Assembly: GCF_003268595.1 (NCBI RefSeq)
Contig: NZ_CP029797.1
Location: forward strand, 517,501-581,500
Length of the DNA stretch: 64,000 nt
Reading direction: 5' to 3'
Origin: Paraliobacillus zengyii
GTDB lineage: Bacteria > Bacillota > Bacilli > Bacillales > Amphibacillaceae
Shown here: in pieces, positions 37,343-46,727 of the stretch
How positions within the stretch are numbered: the stretch's first letter is position 1
How the letters are laid out: every line of letters starts with the position of its first letter
Program-made: the position numbers and the translations under genes
The notes under the pieces: generated by a model
The model's database searches: none
The model's input: the letters and a program-made list of their open reading frames with translations, nothing else
What the model was told of the DNA's origin: nothing

Positions 37343-38518
37343 ATGTATGAATCAATAATATTAATCATATCGATGAATTTTCTAGCACTGTTTATCTTCT
37401 TTCAATTATATTTTAGATTTGTCGCACATTTAAAGTCTAAAATCATCAAATACATTGTATTAGGGATAGGATTTGGACTTATTCAATCTTTATTTTATCA
37501 ATTTCCAATTGCTATATCTGTTGAACAGGGTCCAATATTTTTAGGTGGTTCAACATTTTTAATTGCAGGAGTCTATGGTGGTAGTCTAGCAACATTTATA
37601 GCATTGAGTATTAAAAACCTTATCGAAAGGGTTATAGATAATCCTTTTAATCCCATGTTAAATTTATCGTCTGATAGTAATGGTATCAATTTTATGGGTC
37701 CGACGCATAACGAATTCGATCTTGCTCCAGATACATTCTTTTTTATAGAACCATATGTGATAGAAATGTTGTTTTTCACCATTCTTGTCGCAGGTACTTT
37801 TCGATTTTTATCTTGGAAACCGTGGAAGATATGGTTACTTCTAAATGTAATATTCCAAATATATTTAATGATTTCACAAAAAACCGATCTGTATTTCACA
37901 TTAATACGGGCAACTATAGAAATTGCTGGAGGCGCACTAATCTTTTATTTTATCTCCTATATGTATAATTCCTATCATAATAAAAGAGAACTTGAACGTA
38001 AAGCTTATAATGATGGTTTAACGGGATTGTATAATGTTCGTTATTTTAAGATGATCATTTTAAAGCTATTTCAAAAGTTCCAAAACACATCAACCAGAAA
38101 TTTAACTCTTGCTATAATAGATATTGATCATTTTAAAGAGATTAATGATACGCATGGACATCTTGTTGGCGACCAAATGTTAGTGGGATTGGCAGAGGAA
38201 CTTAAGAAATCATTTCAAAATGAAGTAGTATCGCGTAATGGTGGAGAAGAATTTACAGTTCTGATTACTAATAAAGATCGATTATCTGTTAAAGAGTTAA
38301 TTGAGACTTTTCATTTAAATATCCAAGAACGCAAATTCTTCATGGATCAGAAAATTGACCCTCTTCATATAACTGTATCAATTGGCGTTGCTTATTTAGA
38401 AAATGATATTAATAGCCCTGAACAAATGTATGATCTGGCTGATAAGTCTCTCTATAAAGCCAAACAAAGTGGTCGAAATCAGATTTGTTATGCAGATAGT
38501 TCAGAAAAAAATAATTAA
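37343..38518 (+). CDS. Membrane diguanylate cyclase (GGDEF)
   Basis: 391 aa. An N-terminal membrane module of about six spans (1-205) resembles the 5TMR-LYT sensor group. The GGDEF domain (about 225-385) begins AYNDGLTGLYNVRYFK and has the active-site form NGGEEF plus IDIDHFKEINDTHGH, so it should make c-di-GMP. The RxxD inhibitory site is absent five residues before GGEEF, so product inhibition through it is not expected. ATG 37343 is preceded by GAGGA at 37329-37333. Single gene; C-terminal TISIG-like TVSIGVAYLE intact. Confidence 0.92.
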   Translation: MYESIILIISMNFLALFIFFQLYFRFVAHLKSKIIKYIVLGIGFGLIQSLFYQFPIAISVEQGPIFLGGSTFLIAGVYGGSLATFIALSIKNLIERVIDNPFNPMLNLSSDSNGINFMGPTHNEFDLAPDTFFFIEPYVIEMLFFTILVAGTFRFLSWKPWKIWLLLNVIFQIYLMISQKTDLYFTLIRATIEIAGGALIFYFISYMYNSYHNKRELERKAYNDGLTGLYNVRYFKMIILKLFQKFQNTSTRNLTLAIIDIDHFKEINDTHGHLVGDQMLVGLAEELKKSFQNEVVSRNGGEEFTVLITNKDRLSVKELIETFHLNIQERKFFMDQKIDPLHITVSIGVAYLENDINSPEQMYDLADKSLYKAKQSGRNQICYADSSEKNN

Positions 38519-38711
38519 TGGACTACCACACACTTTACTGGTGTTTGGTAGTTTTTTTGTGAAAGATTATATAACCTTAAAAAACTTTACTATAATAAAT
38601 TATATGTAAAAAGAAAAACGTGTATGGTAACAAGTTTTTCTTTTTACAAATTAATTTAAATTGTTTTTAGACTTTCAGACTTCTTCCACTTTAATAAAAA
38701 CGTAACACTTT

Positions 38712-39350
38712 TTATTTTTTTACTCTGGAGACGGTCATCCCATCACCAATTGGTATAAGTATAGATTCTAATAGAGGGTGATTAGCTACCGTATTATTAA
38801 ATTCTCTCATGAATTCAGTATAACGTTTAGATTTTGTTTCCGGGTCCATCACACTACCTCCAGCAAGCACATTATCGGCTACAATTAGAGCACCGGGTTC
38901 TGCCAATTTAATAGAGTAATTAAGGTAATTCTCATAATTTAGTTTGTCAGCATCGATAAAGAAAAAATCAAATTTCTTTTGATCTGTAACTAATTTTTCG
39001 AGGCTATCTATAGCTAGTCCAGTTAAATAAGAAACCTGATTTCCAAAGCCAGCTTTAAATAGGTTACTATGTGCAAGTTGTGCAAACTTTTCCTCTAATT
39101 CTAGCGAAGTTAATTTTCCCTCTTTACCAAAACCCCTTGCAAGACAAATTCCACTAAATCCTCCAAGTGCCCCTATTTCTAAGACGTTTTTTGACCCGGA
39201 AATGGATATTAGCATGGTGAGGAGTTTTCCAGATGATGGAGAAACCGATATAGAAGGCATACCATTTTCCTTTATGGATGAAATAACATCTTCTAAAAGA
39301 TCGTCTTGATTGGTGAATAAGGAATCAATATAATTATTCATTTGTTTCAT
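38712..39350 (-). CDS. SAM-dependent O-methyltransferase
   Basis: 212 aa, caffeoyl-CoA/catechol O-methyltransferase-like class I fold (YrrM group). SAM motif LEIGALGGFSGICLARGF, ELEEKFAQLAHSNL, FFFIDADKLNYENYLNYSIKL and metal-site GALIVADNVLAGG are seen. GAGGAG precedes the ATG by about 10 nt. The acceptor could be a catechol or a tRNA base, as for Bacillus TrmR (YrrM); the sequence does not decide. Confidence 0.88.
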   Translation of the reverse strand: MKQMNNYIDSLFTNQDDLLEDVISSIKENGMPSISVSPSSGKLLTMLISISGSKNVLEIGALGGFSGICLARGFGKEGKLTSLELEEKFAQLAHSNLFKAGFGNQVSYLTGLAIDSLEKLVTDQKKFDFFFIDADKLNYENYLNYSIKLAEPGALIVADNVLAGGSVMDPETKSKRYTEFMREFNNTVANHPLLESILIPIGDGMTVSRVKK

Positions 39351-39565
39351 AAATTATTATCTCCTCGTATAGTGTATTTAAATAGTACATGATATTCATT
39401 CTCATTATACATAAAAAACCACAAGTTAACCATATATTGTTACCCTGTTTATAGCAAGGATATTTCTTGGAAAGAGAGTTCACTATATCCACTAAAGCGA
39501 ATTTAATGTAGAATTCAAAAATTATAATTTCTTTAGCTATTGAGAATGTGTGGCTAGATAAACGA

Positions 39566-39601
39566 ACAAGCTTCCACTTTTATTGTAAAGTGGAAGCTTG
39601 T
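39566..39601 (-). terminator. Terminator of VOC-protein gene
   Basis: ACAAGCTTCCACTTT (39566-39580) and AAAGTGGAAGCTTGT (39587-39601), a perfect 15-bp stem just after the minus-strand stop at 39627. Confidence 0.85.
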
Positions 39602-39626
39602 GTTCATTTTTACTATTAATTTTACG

Positions 39627-40127
39627 TTAATAAGCTCCTAAAGAATAAGTTAATTCATAGCTATGGCTATAAATTTCAACGAGGTTTCCAAATGGATCTT
39701 CGCAGTACACCATTCGATAAGGCTTCTCTCCTGGATAATATTCTCTGACTGGCATACGCTGTTTGCCACCATATTCTTTAATTTTTTCTACAAGGCCTTC
39801 TAGATCAGGATCTTGAACACAATAATGAAAAAGACCTGTTTTCCAATATTCAAAGTTATTCTCTGGCTTTTCGTTATTTTTGAATTCAAATAACTCAATT
39901 CCTACACCATCAGAGGTTGAGAGATGTGCAATACGAAACTTCCCCCAGCCAGGACCAAAGACATCTTTACACATGATACCAACTGGACTGTTGTCTTCAA
40001 CTACATCAGAAGGTTCCATGATTACATACCACCCCATCACCTCTTTGTAAAATTCAACTGCTTTGTTAACATCTGGAACAGAAATGCCAATATGAGAAAA
40101 TGCACGTGGATAAGTTTTCTGATTCAT
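39627..40127 (-). CDS. VOC-superfamily (glyoxalase/dioxygenase-like) protein
   Basis: 166 aa, two beta-alpha-beta-beta-beta units. Metal-site positions match the superfamily: His in AFSHIGISVPDVNKAVEFYKEVMGW, Glu in GVGIELFEF, His in GLFHYCVQDPD, Glu in DPFGNLVEIYSHSYE. It may be a lactoylglutathione lyase-like, fosfomycin-resistance-like or ring-cleavage enzyme; the length and close resemblance to bacterial 'lactoylglutathione lyase' entries do not define the substrate. GAGG lies 8 nt before the ATG. Confidence 0.82.
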   Translation of the reverse strand: MNQKTYPRAFSHIGISVPDVNKAVEFYKEVMGWYVIMEPSDVVEDNSPVGIMCKDVFGPGWGKFRIAHLSTSDGVGIELFEFKNNEKPENNFEYWKTGLFHYCVQDPDLEGLVEKIKEYGGKQRMPVREYYPGEKPYRMVYCEDPFGNLVEIYSHSYELTYSLGAY

Positions 40128-40268
40128 TTTATTACCTCCTCAAAAATTGAACTTGTATAAAGTATAATTCAAGGATACCATTAAGTTAAGAAGGCACCAA
40201 CTTATATGAATTTTTACTTCTTAGTTATAGTGAAATTATTATTTATTAAAGAGAAAGTGGTGATCAAT

Positions 40269-41039
40269 TTGGAAGAAAATGAATTTGAATTAGATAAGAA
40301 AGAGTTAGAGGGTGAGAGAAATGATCTTGAGAATGCAAATCCACAAAATAATTATCAATTTGGTTGGAAGGAAATTGTTCTTTTCTTTTTAACTTATTTA
40401 GGAGCTAGTTTTGTTCTAGGAATAGTTATAGCTATTCCAATTGTAATTATTGATACAGTAAATAACAGTAATCTGCTCGATCAAGTACTATCAGGTCATT
40501 GGTTATTATACTTAGACGCTGCGTCGTTTGTCATTGCCCTTCTAATATTTAAAAGTGCACGAATTTTTCTGAAAGGTAAATTTTCATTCAGTCCTTTGAA
40601 GCAGGGAAAAACCTACTTATACTTGGTTGCGGCACTCATTGTAGTTTATGGAAGCCAATATCTCTTCATAGATGTGCTACATTTAGAAGACGCAACTGAT
40701 CAGATAGATACTTTTGGACTTAATAACATATCATTTCAGTGGTGGAATACGGTACTCTTATATTTAGCTTTTACTGTTATTACTCCAATCAAAGAGGAGA
40801 TAATATATAGAGGTTTCCTCCATGGATTTCTAGATAAAAAATTTCACTTCATAGTGGGTGTTATCGTGTCCTCGTTAGTATTTGGTTTGCTTCATACTGG
40901 TCACGTGTTATCTGCTACCATAATGGGTCTTGCTTTTGTTCTTTTGTATAAGTTAACAAAGTCATTAGTTGTACCGATCCTTTTTCATATTTTATGGAAT
41001 TCATACGCAGTAACAGGACTTTTGCTAATAATGAACTAA
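40269..41039 (+). CDS. CPBP-family intramembrane metalloprotease
   Basis: 256 aa, CAAX-protease/bacteriocin-processing group. Acidic N-terminus (1-30), then about seven spans. The abortive-infection motif set is complete: EEIIYRG (Glu-Glu), FGLLHTGH (His) and HILWNSY (His-Asn). TTG 40269 is chosen because GTGGTGAT lies just upstream; the longer frame from ATG 40206 lacks a ribosome binding site. Related proteins process prenylated or bacteriocin peptides or cleave anti-sigma factors; the target is unknown. Confidence 0.85.
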   Translation: MEENEFELDKKELEGERNDLENANPQNNYQFGWKEIVLFFLTYLGASFVLGIVIAIPIVIIDTVNNSNLLDQVLSGHWLLYLDAASFVIALLIFKSARIFLKGKFSFSPLKQGKTYLYLVAALIVVYGSQYLFIDVLHLEDATDQIDTFGLNNISFQWWNTVLLYLAFTVITPIKEEIIYRGFLHGFLDKKFHFIVGVIVSSLVFGLLHTGHVLSATIMGLAFVLLYKLTKSLVVPILFHILWNSYAVTGLLLIMN

Positions 41040-41085
41040 TGTAGTGTATTGAGAAGGACTTTATCAGAGGGATAGAGGTTATCAA

Positions 41086-41127
41086 AAAAGGCACAACTAG
41101 CTTTGATAGCTAAATTGTGCTTTTTCT
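41086..41127 (+). terminator. Terminator of CPBP protease gene
   Basis: AAAAAGGCACAACTAGCT pairs with AGCTAAATTGTGCTTTTT with small internal mismatches, then CTTTTT. Confidence 0.85.
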
Positions 41128-41208
41128 TTTTCTTGCGAATGATTATCATATTTACAGAAAAATTTGTTCAATTTGAAATTAAAAACGAAAAAGCCTATCA
41201 AACAATAA

Positions 41209-41844
41209 CTATTCAACAATTATTACGCCCAACAAAGCAGCAAATTGAATTGCTTGGTGAGTGGAAACTTTGCAACCTTTTAAATCTGATAATGATAGAG
41301 TAAGTGATTCAAAAGTAGAAGTGCTAAGGTCTAGTCCTTTTAGTGATGTCTTTTCAAAGCTAACATCATTAATGTTGCATGATTTAAAGTCTATTTTTTT
41401 TAGGTTACAATCATAAAAATCGGAACTCTCTAATGAATTATCATGAAATTTAACCTTTTCAAGTTTTGAACTCCCGAATGATGCCAAGTTTAGTAATGAA
41501 TTAGTAAACGCAACATTTCCAAGTTTAGATTCTGTGAAATCAGCACCAATTAGTTTACAATTATTAAAAACTGATCTGTGTATAGAAGACTTCCTCATAG
41601 TAGTATTAGAAAAATCACAGTTTTCAAAAGAAACATCGGTTATATCAATATTAGAAAAATCTGTATTATTAAACCTGCAATTTTTAATGATCATTTTATA
41701 TAAGCGACTTCTAGTTAAGACTTCATTTTCAAAAATAGAATCATTAATTTCACATAGTTCTAATTCTGGTTCTTCCTCATATAAAATATCACTAAAATTT
41801 TTAAAGGGTAACTCATTTGGTAAATTCGGTAAATCAATTTTCAT
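41209..41844 (-). CDS. Pentapeptide repeat protein
   Basis: 211 aa. From about residue 30 to 195 the chain repeats A(D/N)LXX-like fives, e.g. NTDFSNIDITDVSFENCDF, GADFTESKLGNVAF and SSDFYDCNLKKIDF, with Phe or Leu at each centre. This predicts a right-handed beta-helix like Qnr/MfpA-type gyrase-protecting proteins, though most family members have unknown roles. ATG 41844 follows AAAGG by 9 nt. No resistance gene lies nearby to guide a call. Confidence 0.88.
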   Translation of the reverse strand: MKIDLPNLPNELPFKNFSDILYEEEPELELCEINDSIFENEVLTRSRLYKMIIKNCRFNNTDFSNIDITDVSFENCDFSNTTMRKSSIHRSVFNNCKLIGADFTESKLGNVAFTNSLLNLASFGSSKLEKVKFHDNSLESSDFYDCNLKKIDFKSCNINDVSFEKTSLKGLDLSTSTFESLTLSLSDLKGCKVSTHQAIQFAALLGVIIVE

Positions 41845-42167
41845 GAAAAACAACCTTTCTATCAAGATATGAATTAAAAAATCTTCTTAGTGTATAAGAT
41901 ATAGGATAAATAATTATAAAAAAAGACTGTTTTTTTTAGGAGACTTATGTGCAACGAGATAAATGTAAACGAATTAGATAATACAAATTAAGCGCGTTCC
42001 AAAATATACAGTGAGTTAGTACAAATACAAAAAAATCGTTAAATGTATATAGTTCGAACGCGAAATCCACAAGTCTATTTCCTTTTCATCTTTTTTTTAT
42101 AATGCTATAGTAAATTTCATAGTAAATAAAAGGATGCAAATTTGTAAATTAGCAATGGAGGAAAATA
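41845..42167. other. Divergent region before OYE-like gene
   Basis: No gene. Half-sites CGCGTTC (41993-41999) and GAACGCG (42056-42062) form a widely spaced inverted repeat. TATAAT at about 42099-42104 may be the -10 for the flavoenzyme gene; ATAGTAAAT is repeated at about 42107 and 42120. Confidence 0.45.
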
Positions 42168-43295
42168 ATGAATAATAAATATGCAGCTCTATTTGAGCCT
42201 TATAAATTACCAAGTGGTATTGAAATTAGAAATAGAATAATGATGGCGCCGATGACAAATTATTCTTCTAACGTAGATGGTTCTGTTAAATTGGATGAAG
42301 TGTCTTATTATGCCCGTCGCTCTATGGGTGTTGGTGCAGTAATTTCAGCAGTTGCAAATATCTCACCTGGTGGAAAAGGATTTCCCGGAGAAATTGGTTG
42401 TGACCGTGATGAATTAATTCCTAGTTTAAAAAAGCTAGCAGATGGAATTAAAAACGAAGGTGCAAAGGCTATTTTACAGATCTTTCATGCTGGTAGATTA
42501 GCACCACGAGATCTTGTACCAGAAGGAGATGTTGTAGCTCCTAGTAATATTCCTGCCGAGCGTGGTGGAACTCCGATAGTACCGAGAGAACTAACGACGA
42601 CAGAGATTGAGGCTATTATTGAAGCATTTGGTCAAGCGACACGTCGTGCGATAGAGGCTGGCTTTGATGGAGTAGAAATCCATGGAGCGAATGGCTACCT
42701 TATTCAACAATTCTTTTCTCCACATTCCAATCGTAGAGATGATCAATACGGAGGAAATCTAGCAAAGCGGATGACATTCCCGCTAACAGTTATTGAACGA
42801 GTGCAGCAAGTTGTTAAAGAACAGGCGAAAGAACCGTTTATCGTTGGTTATCGCTTTTCACCAGAAGAACCAGAAACACCTGGAATCTCTATGGGTGAAA
42901 CGCTCCAGTTGGTTGATGTACTGGCAGATAAAGGGCTTGATTATCTGCATGTTTCCTTGCAAGACTTTTGGTCTAAAGCAAGAAGAGAAGCGGATCAAAC
43001 GAAAACACGCATAGAGCTTTTGCTTCAAACAATTAATAAACGATTGCCGTTAATTGGAGTTGGATCTATTTATAGTGCAGATGATGCAGCAGAAGCTATG
43101 AAAACTGGCATTGAATTTTTAGCTTTGGGAAGAGAAATAGTTATTGATCCCGATTGGATCCAAAAGATTCAAAATGGAAAAGAAGCTACAATTCAAACAA
43201 CATTAGATTTAAATGCGAAGGATTCATTGGATATACCAGATAGTTTTTGGAATGTGATTACTTCTGTCCCTGGATGGTTTCCTGGAGTTAAATAA
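42168..43295 (+). CDS. NADH:flavin oxidoreductase, Old Yellow Enzyme family
   Basis: 375 aa, FMN barrel. FMN and substrate motifs: NRIMMAPMTNYSS, LQIFHAGRLA, the HxxN pair in VEIHGANGYLIQQFFSPHSN, RRDDQYGG, VGYRFSPEE and LALGREIVIDPDW. It fits the YqiG/YqjM-like branch reducing activated double bonds or nitro compounds. GGAGG precedes the ATG by about 7 nt. Single gene with its own terminator. Confidence 0.92.
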   Translation: MNNKYAALFEPYKLPSGIEIRNRIMMAPMTNYSSNVDGSVKLDEVSYYARRSMGVGAVISAVANISPGGKGFPGEIGCDRDELIPSLKKLADGIKNEGAKAILQIFHAGRLAPRDLVPEGDVVAPSNIPAERGGTPIVPRELTTTEIEAIIEAFGQATRRAIEAGFDGVEIHGANGYLIQQFFSPHSNRRDDQYGGNLAKRMTFPLTVIERVQQVVKEQAKEPFIVGYRFSPEEPETPGISMGETLQLVDVLADKGLDYLHVSLQDFWSKARREADQTKTRIELLLQTINKRLPLIGVGSIYSADDAAEAMKTGIEFLALGREIVIDPDWIQKIQNGKEATIQTTLDLNAKDSLDIPDSFWNVITSVPGWFPGVK

Positions 43296-43316
43296 TTAGT
43301 AGTAGACATAAATGAG

Positions 43317-43351
43317 AAAGTCATTCTATATAATAGGATGACTTTTTTTGT
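43317..43351 (+). terminator. Terminator of OYE-like gene
   Basis: AAAGTCATTCT (43317-43327) pairs with AGGATGACTTT (43335-43345), ending in a T-run. Confidence 0.85.
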
Positions 43352-43518
43352 TTGATGAAATAAATCCTAAAAAGGCAACTATCCCATTGTCTTTCTATTT
43401 TGGAACATATAATTGTACGATTAAATTCCTGAGAGCTTTGTTTCAGGTTAGTTTAAATTCTTAGGTAAGTTTGCACATTATAACACGTTATAATGTTCAT
43501 AGTATTGTCAAATTTTAG
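43352..43518. other. Spacer before kdgT promoter
   Basis: No gene, repeat or promoter recognised in this part. Confidence 0.5.
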
Positions 43519-43582
43519 TTGTTAATATAAACAGAATAATGATATAATTATTAAATGAAACGAAGTTCCGCAATACGGAACT
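43519..43582 (+). promoter_or_regulatory. kdgT promoter with palindromic operator
   Basis: TTGTTA (43519-43524), 18 nt, TATAAT (43543-43548). A perfect palindrome, AGTTCCG-caata-CGGAACT (43564-43582), begins about 16 nt after the -10, covering the initial transcribed bases. This is the expected place for a repressor; the IclR-type regulator encoded at 44950-45702 is the natural candidate. A 280-nt leader of unknown role follows to kdgT. Confidence 0.7.
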
Positions 43583-43863
43583 AAGGTAAAAATTTTATTA
43601 TAGGAGTGTGATAATTAGTAGATGCCTAGAAGGTTAATCGAGTGTTATTTAGAACGATAAGGATTTTAAGAATTTGTTGTATCAAAGCAAATCTATATTT
43701 TTTCCAATAGTAACGGTTATGGTTATCAATTCGTTACTATCATTGTGGAGGAATAAAGAGAAATGTAAGGGTTATCTTTTAAACTGAATCAGATAAAAAC
43801 AACAATAACGAAACAAATTGTAGTTATTAAAATACGCGTAAATTGGAAGAAGGGAAAATTATA

Positions 43864-44856
43864 ATGCGAATTATGAAAACGATTGAAAAAGTACCAGGAG
43901 GTTTAATGTTAATTCCACTATTTTCAGGAGCAGTAATTCATACATTCACACCAAATGCAGGTGAGTATTTTGGATCATTTACAAATGGATTGATGACCGG
44001 AACAGTGCCGATTCTAGCAGTATGGTTTTTTTGCATGGGTGCAGGTATCAAACTGAAATCTACCGGTACTGTTTTGAGAAAATCAGGAACGCTTGTATTA
44101 ACAAAGATATTGGTTGCGTGGATTGTTGCCTATATAGCCACGTTATTCATTCCAGAGAGCGGCATACAAACAGGTGTATTTGCTGGCTTTTCCGTACTTG
44201 CGTTAATTGCTGCAATGGACATGACAAATGGTGGTCTTTATGCTTCTATTATGCAACAGTATGGAACAAAAGAAGAAGCAGGTGCATTTGTTTTAATGTC
44301 AATTGAATCTGGTCCATTGGTAACTATGTTGATTTTAGGAAGTACTGGATTGGCTGTATTTGAACCACAAATATTTGTAGGAGCTTTATTACCTTTCTTA
44401 ATTGGTTTTGCTCTTGGTAATCTAGACCCTGATTCACGTGACTTTTTTAGTAAAGCTACGTATACAATGATTCCGTTTTTTGGATTTGCTTTAGGGAGTT
44501 CTATTGATTTAAAAGTGATTGCAAAAGCCGGTTTTGCCGGCATATTACTAGGTATTATTGTAATATTAATTACAGGTATACCATTAATATTAGCTGATAA
44601 ATTTATTGGTGGGGGAAATGGTACAGCTGGAATTGCTGCTTCTAGTACAGCTGGTGCTGCAGTGGCAAATCCAATGATAATTGCTGAAATGAAGCCTGAA
44701 TTTTTTAATGTTGCCCAATCAGCAACTGCTTTAGTCGCAACTTCCGTAATTGTGACATCTATATTAGTACCCATAATAACCGCATTGTGGTCCCAATATA
44801 TGAAGAAGAAGGAAATGGTACAGGTAGTATCAGAAGAGCATAAAACAATAAGTTAA
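43864..44856 (+). CDS. kdgT: 2-keto-3-deoxygluconate permease
   Basis: 330 aa membrane symporter taking up 2-keto-3-deoxygluconate from pectin or alginate-type breakdown. Ten or so spans. Family marks: [52 protein letters not shown] and [24 protein letters not shown] 43864 has AAGGGAA 7-12 nt upstream; the frame to 43843 begins before that site. It neighbours the IclR-type regulator (convergent) and KDPG aldolase. KdgK kinase and KduI/KduD are not in the window. Confidence 0.92.
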   Translation: MRIMKTIEKVPGGLMLIPLFSGAVIHTFTPNAGEYFGSFTNGLMTGTVPILAVWFFCMGAGIKLKSTGTVLRKSGTLVLTKILVAWIVAYIATLFIPESGIQTGVFAGFSVLALIAAMDMTNGGLYASIMQQYGTKEEAGAFVLMSIESGPLVTMLILGSTGLAVFEPQIFVGALLPFLIGFALGNLDPDSRDFFSKATYTMIPFFGFALGSSIDLKVIAKAGFAGILLGIIVILITGIPLILADKFIGGGNGTAGIAASSTAGAAVANPMIIAEMKPEFFNVAQSATALVATSVIVTSILVPIITALWSQYMKKKEMVQVVSEEHKTIS

Positions 44857-44910
44857 AAAAAATTAATATAATTTTGTGAAAGTGGATGTATCTTATTTAA
44901 ATGTAAATAT

Positions 44911-44945
44911 GCATTCCCTATTGTAGATTTAGGGAACGCTATTCT
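44911..44945. terminator. Hairpin between convergent kdgT and iclR-type genes
   Basis: GCATTCCCTA (44911-44920) and TAGGGAACGC (44930-44939) pair with one mismatch; T/C-rich sequence follows on the plus strand. Confidence 0.6.
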
Positions 44946-44949
44946 TCTT

Positions 44950-45702
44950 TCATCCTAGATTTCGAGAGATTATCAAGCTATACTCTTTTACTTTTTCGAT
45001 CAAAGTACTATTTATAAAGTCCATTGTTACGCGATTACTCGGACCTGAAATACTGAAGCTAGCCACGATTTCCCCTTGATGATTAAGAATTGGGGAAGCG
45101 ATACAGGTTAAACCTTCTTCATTTTCAGAATTATCTAATGCATAACCCTGATCTTTAATTAAATTGATTTCTTTGTAGAGTTCTTCCTTAGAAGTTATTG
45201 TCGTTTGTGTTTTGGGGATAAACTCCATTTTTGAGACTGTTTCTTCTAATTGGTCCTGATCCATACCTGAAAGTAATACTTTTCCGACCGCTGTACAATA
45301 CATAGGTGCTCTACTCCCTATACGGGAATACATTCGAATTGTTTGATTTGATTCGATTTTATCTATGTAGACAATTTCTTTTTTATCTTCAATGCATAAG
45401 TGAATCGTTTCATTGACTTCTTTAGCCAGATTCTCTAAATGTGGTTTAGCTATACTGACGACATCTAAGTTATTCAAAAGATTTCTAGCAAGAAAAAGAG
45501 GTTGTAAACCAAGTTTATATTTATCAGTTTCTGGATCTTTTACGACGTAATTCATATCAAGTAAAGTAGCTAACAATCGATGTGTTGTACTTTTCGTTAG
45601 ATTTACTTGTTCAGATAATCGAACAATTTGTATCCCATTTGGATATTCAGAAAGTTTATTTAATATATTTAAAGCTCTTTCTAGCGATTGGACATTCGAC
45701 AT
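44950..45702 (-). CDS. kdgR: IclR-family transcriptional regulator (KdgR-like)
   Basis: 250 aa. Winged helix-turn-helix at about 1-75 (SLERALNILNKLSEYPNGIQIVRLSEQVNLTKSTTHRLLATLL), effector-binding domain at about 80-250 (IRMYSRIGSRAPMYCTAVGKVLLSGM, GYALDNSENEEGLTCIASPI). AGGTAGG lies 6 nt before the ATG. Location between kdgT and the aldolase gene, and a perfect operator at the kdgT promoter, support control of ketodeoxygluconate use. The symbol is by analogy with IclR-type KdgR proteins and not proven. Confidence 0.85.
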   Translation of the reverse strand: MSNVQSLERALNILNKLSEYPNGIQIVRLSEQVNLTKSTTHRLLATLLDMNYVVKDPETDKYKLGLQPLFLARNLLNNLDVVSIAKPHLENLAKEVNETIHLCIEDKKEIVYIDKIESNQTIRMYSRIGSRAPMYCTAVGKVLLSGMDQDQLEETVSKMEFIPKTQTTITSKEELYKEINLIKDQGYALDNSENEEGLTCIASPILNHQGEIVASFSISGPSNRVTMDFINSTLIEKVKEYSLIISRNLG

Positions 45703-45932
45703 AAGTAACCTACCTTTTTAAATTATTTAAAAGAAGTATTTGATGTATTTGTATTAGATACTTTTAATTTAAAAAGCATCTAAGATTTCAAACTAATGAG
45801 AGCGTTATTAATACTTGTAAAAACCATTACCATGATACGTTATATTAATTCGTTTGTAAATTAATTATAGATTAGGTTCTATATAAATACCAATTAACTA
45901 GTTACTCTAAATAGATAGGGGAATTGAATAAA
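45703..45932. promoter_or_regulatory. Divergent iclR-type / kdgA control region
   Basis: Imperfect inverted repeats AAGTATTTGA...TTAGATACTT (about 45735-45765), bordered by TTTTTAAATTA/TAATTTAAAAA, lie near the regulator start and may serve autoregulation. The GTTCCG palindrome of the kdgT promoter is absent here. Confidence 0.4.
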
Positions 45933-46580
45933 ATGATGAATAAAATAAATGTGTTAAAAAAGATTACTGAATGTGGCGTTGTGGCAGTTGTAAGAGCAGA
46001 TTCAGAGAAAGAAGCTATTGCTATTTCAAAAGCGTGTGTTGAAGGAGGCATTAAAGGTATTGAGATTACTTTTACTATCCAAGGTGCGGAAAAGGTAATA
46101 AAAGAACTACGTGCGTTATATCAAGATAATAATGAAGTGGTGATTGGTGCGGGGACGGTACTTGATACAGCAACAGCACGAATGGCAATTCTGGCAGGAG
46201 CTCAGTTCGTTGTTAGTCCTGCTTTTGCTGCAGATACAGTGAAACTATGTAATCTATATCAAATCCCTTATATGCCAGGATGTATGACAATGACTGAAAT
46301 GACAAGAGCCTTAGAAGCGGGGGTTGATATTGTTAAGTTATTCCCTGGTACAGTATATGGCCCTGAGTTTGTCAAAACGGTTAAAGCACCACTTCCCCAA
46401 ATAAATATAATGCCAACCGGTGGAGTGAATTTAGAGAATGTTGATCAATGGATTAAGAACGGATCTGTAGCAGTTGGAGTAGGTGGTAATTTGGTTGCAC
46501 CAGCTAAAACAGGAGATTATCAAAAGATTACCGAATATGCAAACCAATATGTTAACATAGTTAGAGAAGCAAGAAAATGA
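45933..46580 (+). CDS. kdgA: KDPG/KHG aldolase
   Basis: 215 aa, class I aldolase splitting 2-keto-3-deoxy-6-phosphogluconate into pyruvate and glyceraldehyde 3-phosphate. Catalytic Glu in GIEITFTIQ, Schiff-base Lys in VDIVKLFPG, phosphate site in PTGGVN and GVGGNLV. ATG 45933 has AGGGGA 10 nt upstream; an in-frame TTG at 45924 lies directly on the site. It completes the pathway begun by KdgT, if a KDG kinase is supplied elsewhere. Confidence 0.93.
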   Translation: MMNKINVLKKITECGVVAVVRADSEKEAIAISKACVEGGIKGIEITFTIQGAEKVIKELRALYQDNNEVVIGAGTVLDTATARMAILAGAQFVVSPAFAADTVKLCNLYQIPYMPGCMTMTEMTRALEAGVDIVKLFPGTVYGPEFVKTVKAPLPQINIMPTGGVNLENVDQWIKNGSVAVGVGGNLVAPAKTGDYQKITEYANQYVNIVREARK

Positions 46581-46621
46581 TAATTTAACTACAATTATTA
46601 TCAACATTCGTAAAGAATATT

Positions 46622-46663
46622 AAGGGCTCTTCAATCAGAGTATGGTTGGGAAGCCCTTTTTTA
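46622..46663 (+). terminator. Terminator of kdgA
   Basis: AAGGGCT (46622-46628) and AGCCCTT with a TTC/GGA inner pair, followed by six T. Confidence 0.8.
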
Positions 46664-46727
46664 TAGACTATTAGTTAGGTTGAATACGGAGGAAAGTAAG
46701 TAAAGTGTAAAAGGAGTTGTCATTAAG

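Noticed and set aside
40206..40268. Longer start of the CPBP protease adding a hydrophobic head
   Set aside because: No ribosome binding site before ATG 40206, whereas TTG 40269 follows GTGGTGAT; the added segment is probably not translated.
41209..41844. Calling the pentapeptide repeat protein a Qnr quinolone-resistance determinant
   Set aside because: The repeat pattern alone does not show gyrase binding; many pentapeptide proteins have other or unknown roles.
44022..44306. 94-codon Cys-rich plus-strand frame inside kdgT
   Set aside because: Entirely within kdgT in another frame; Cys richness comes from the frame shift.
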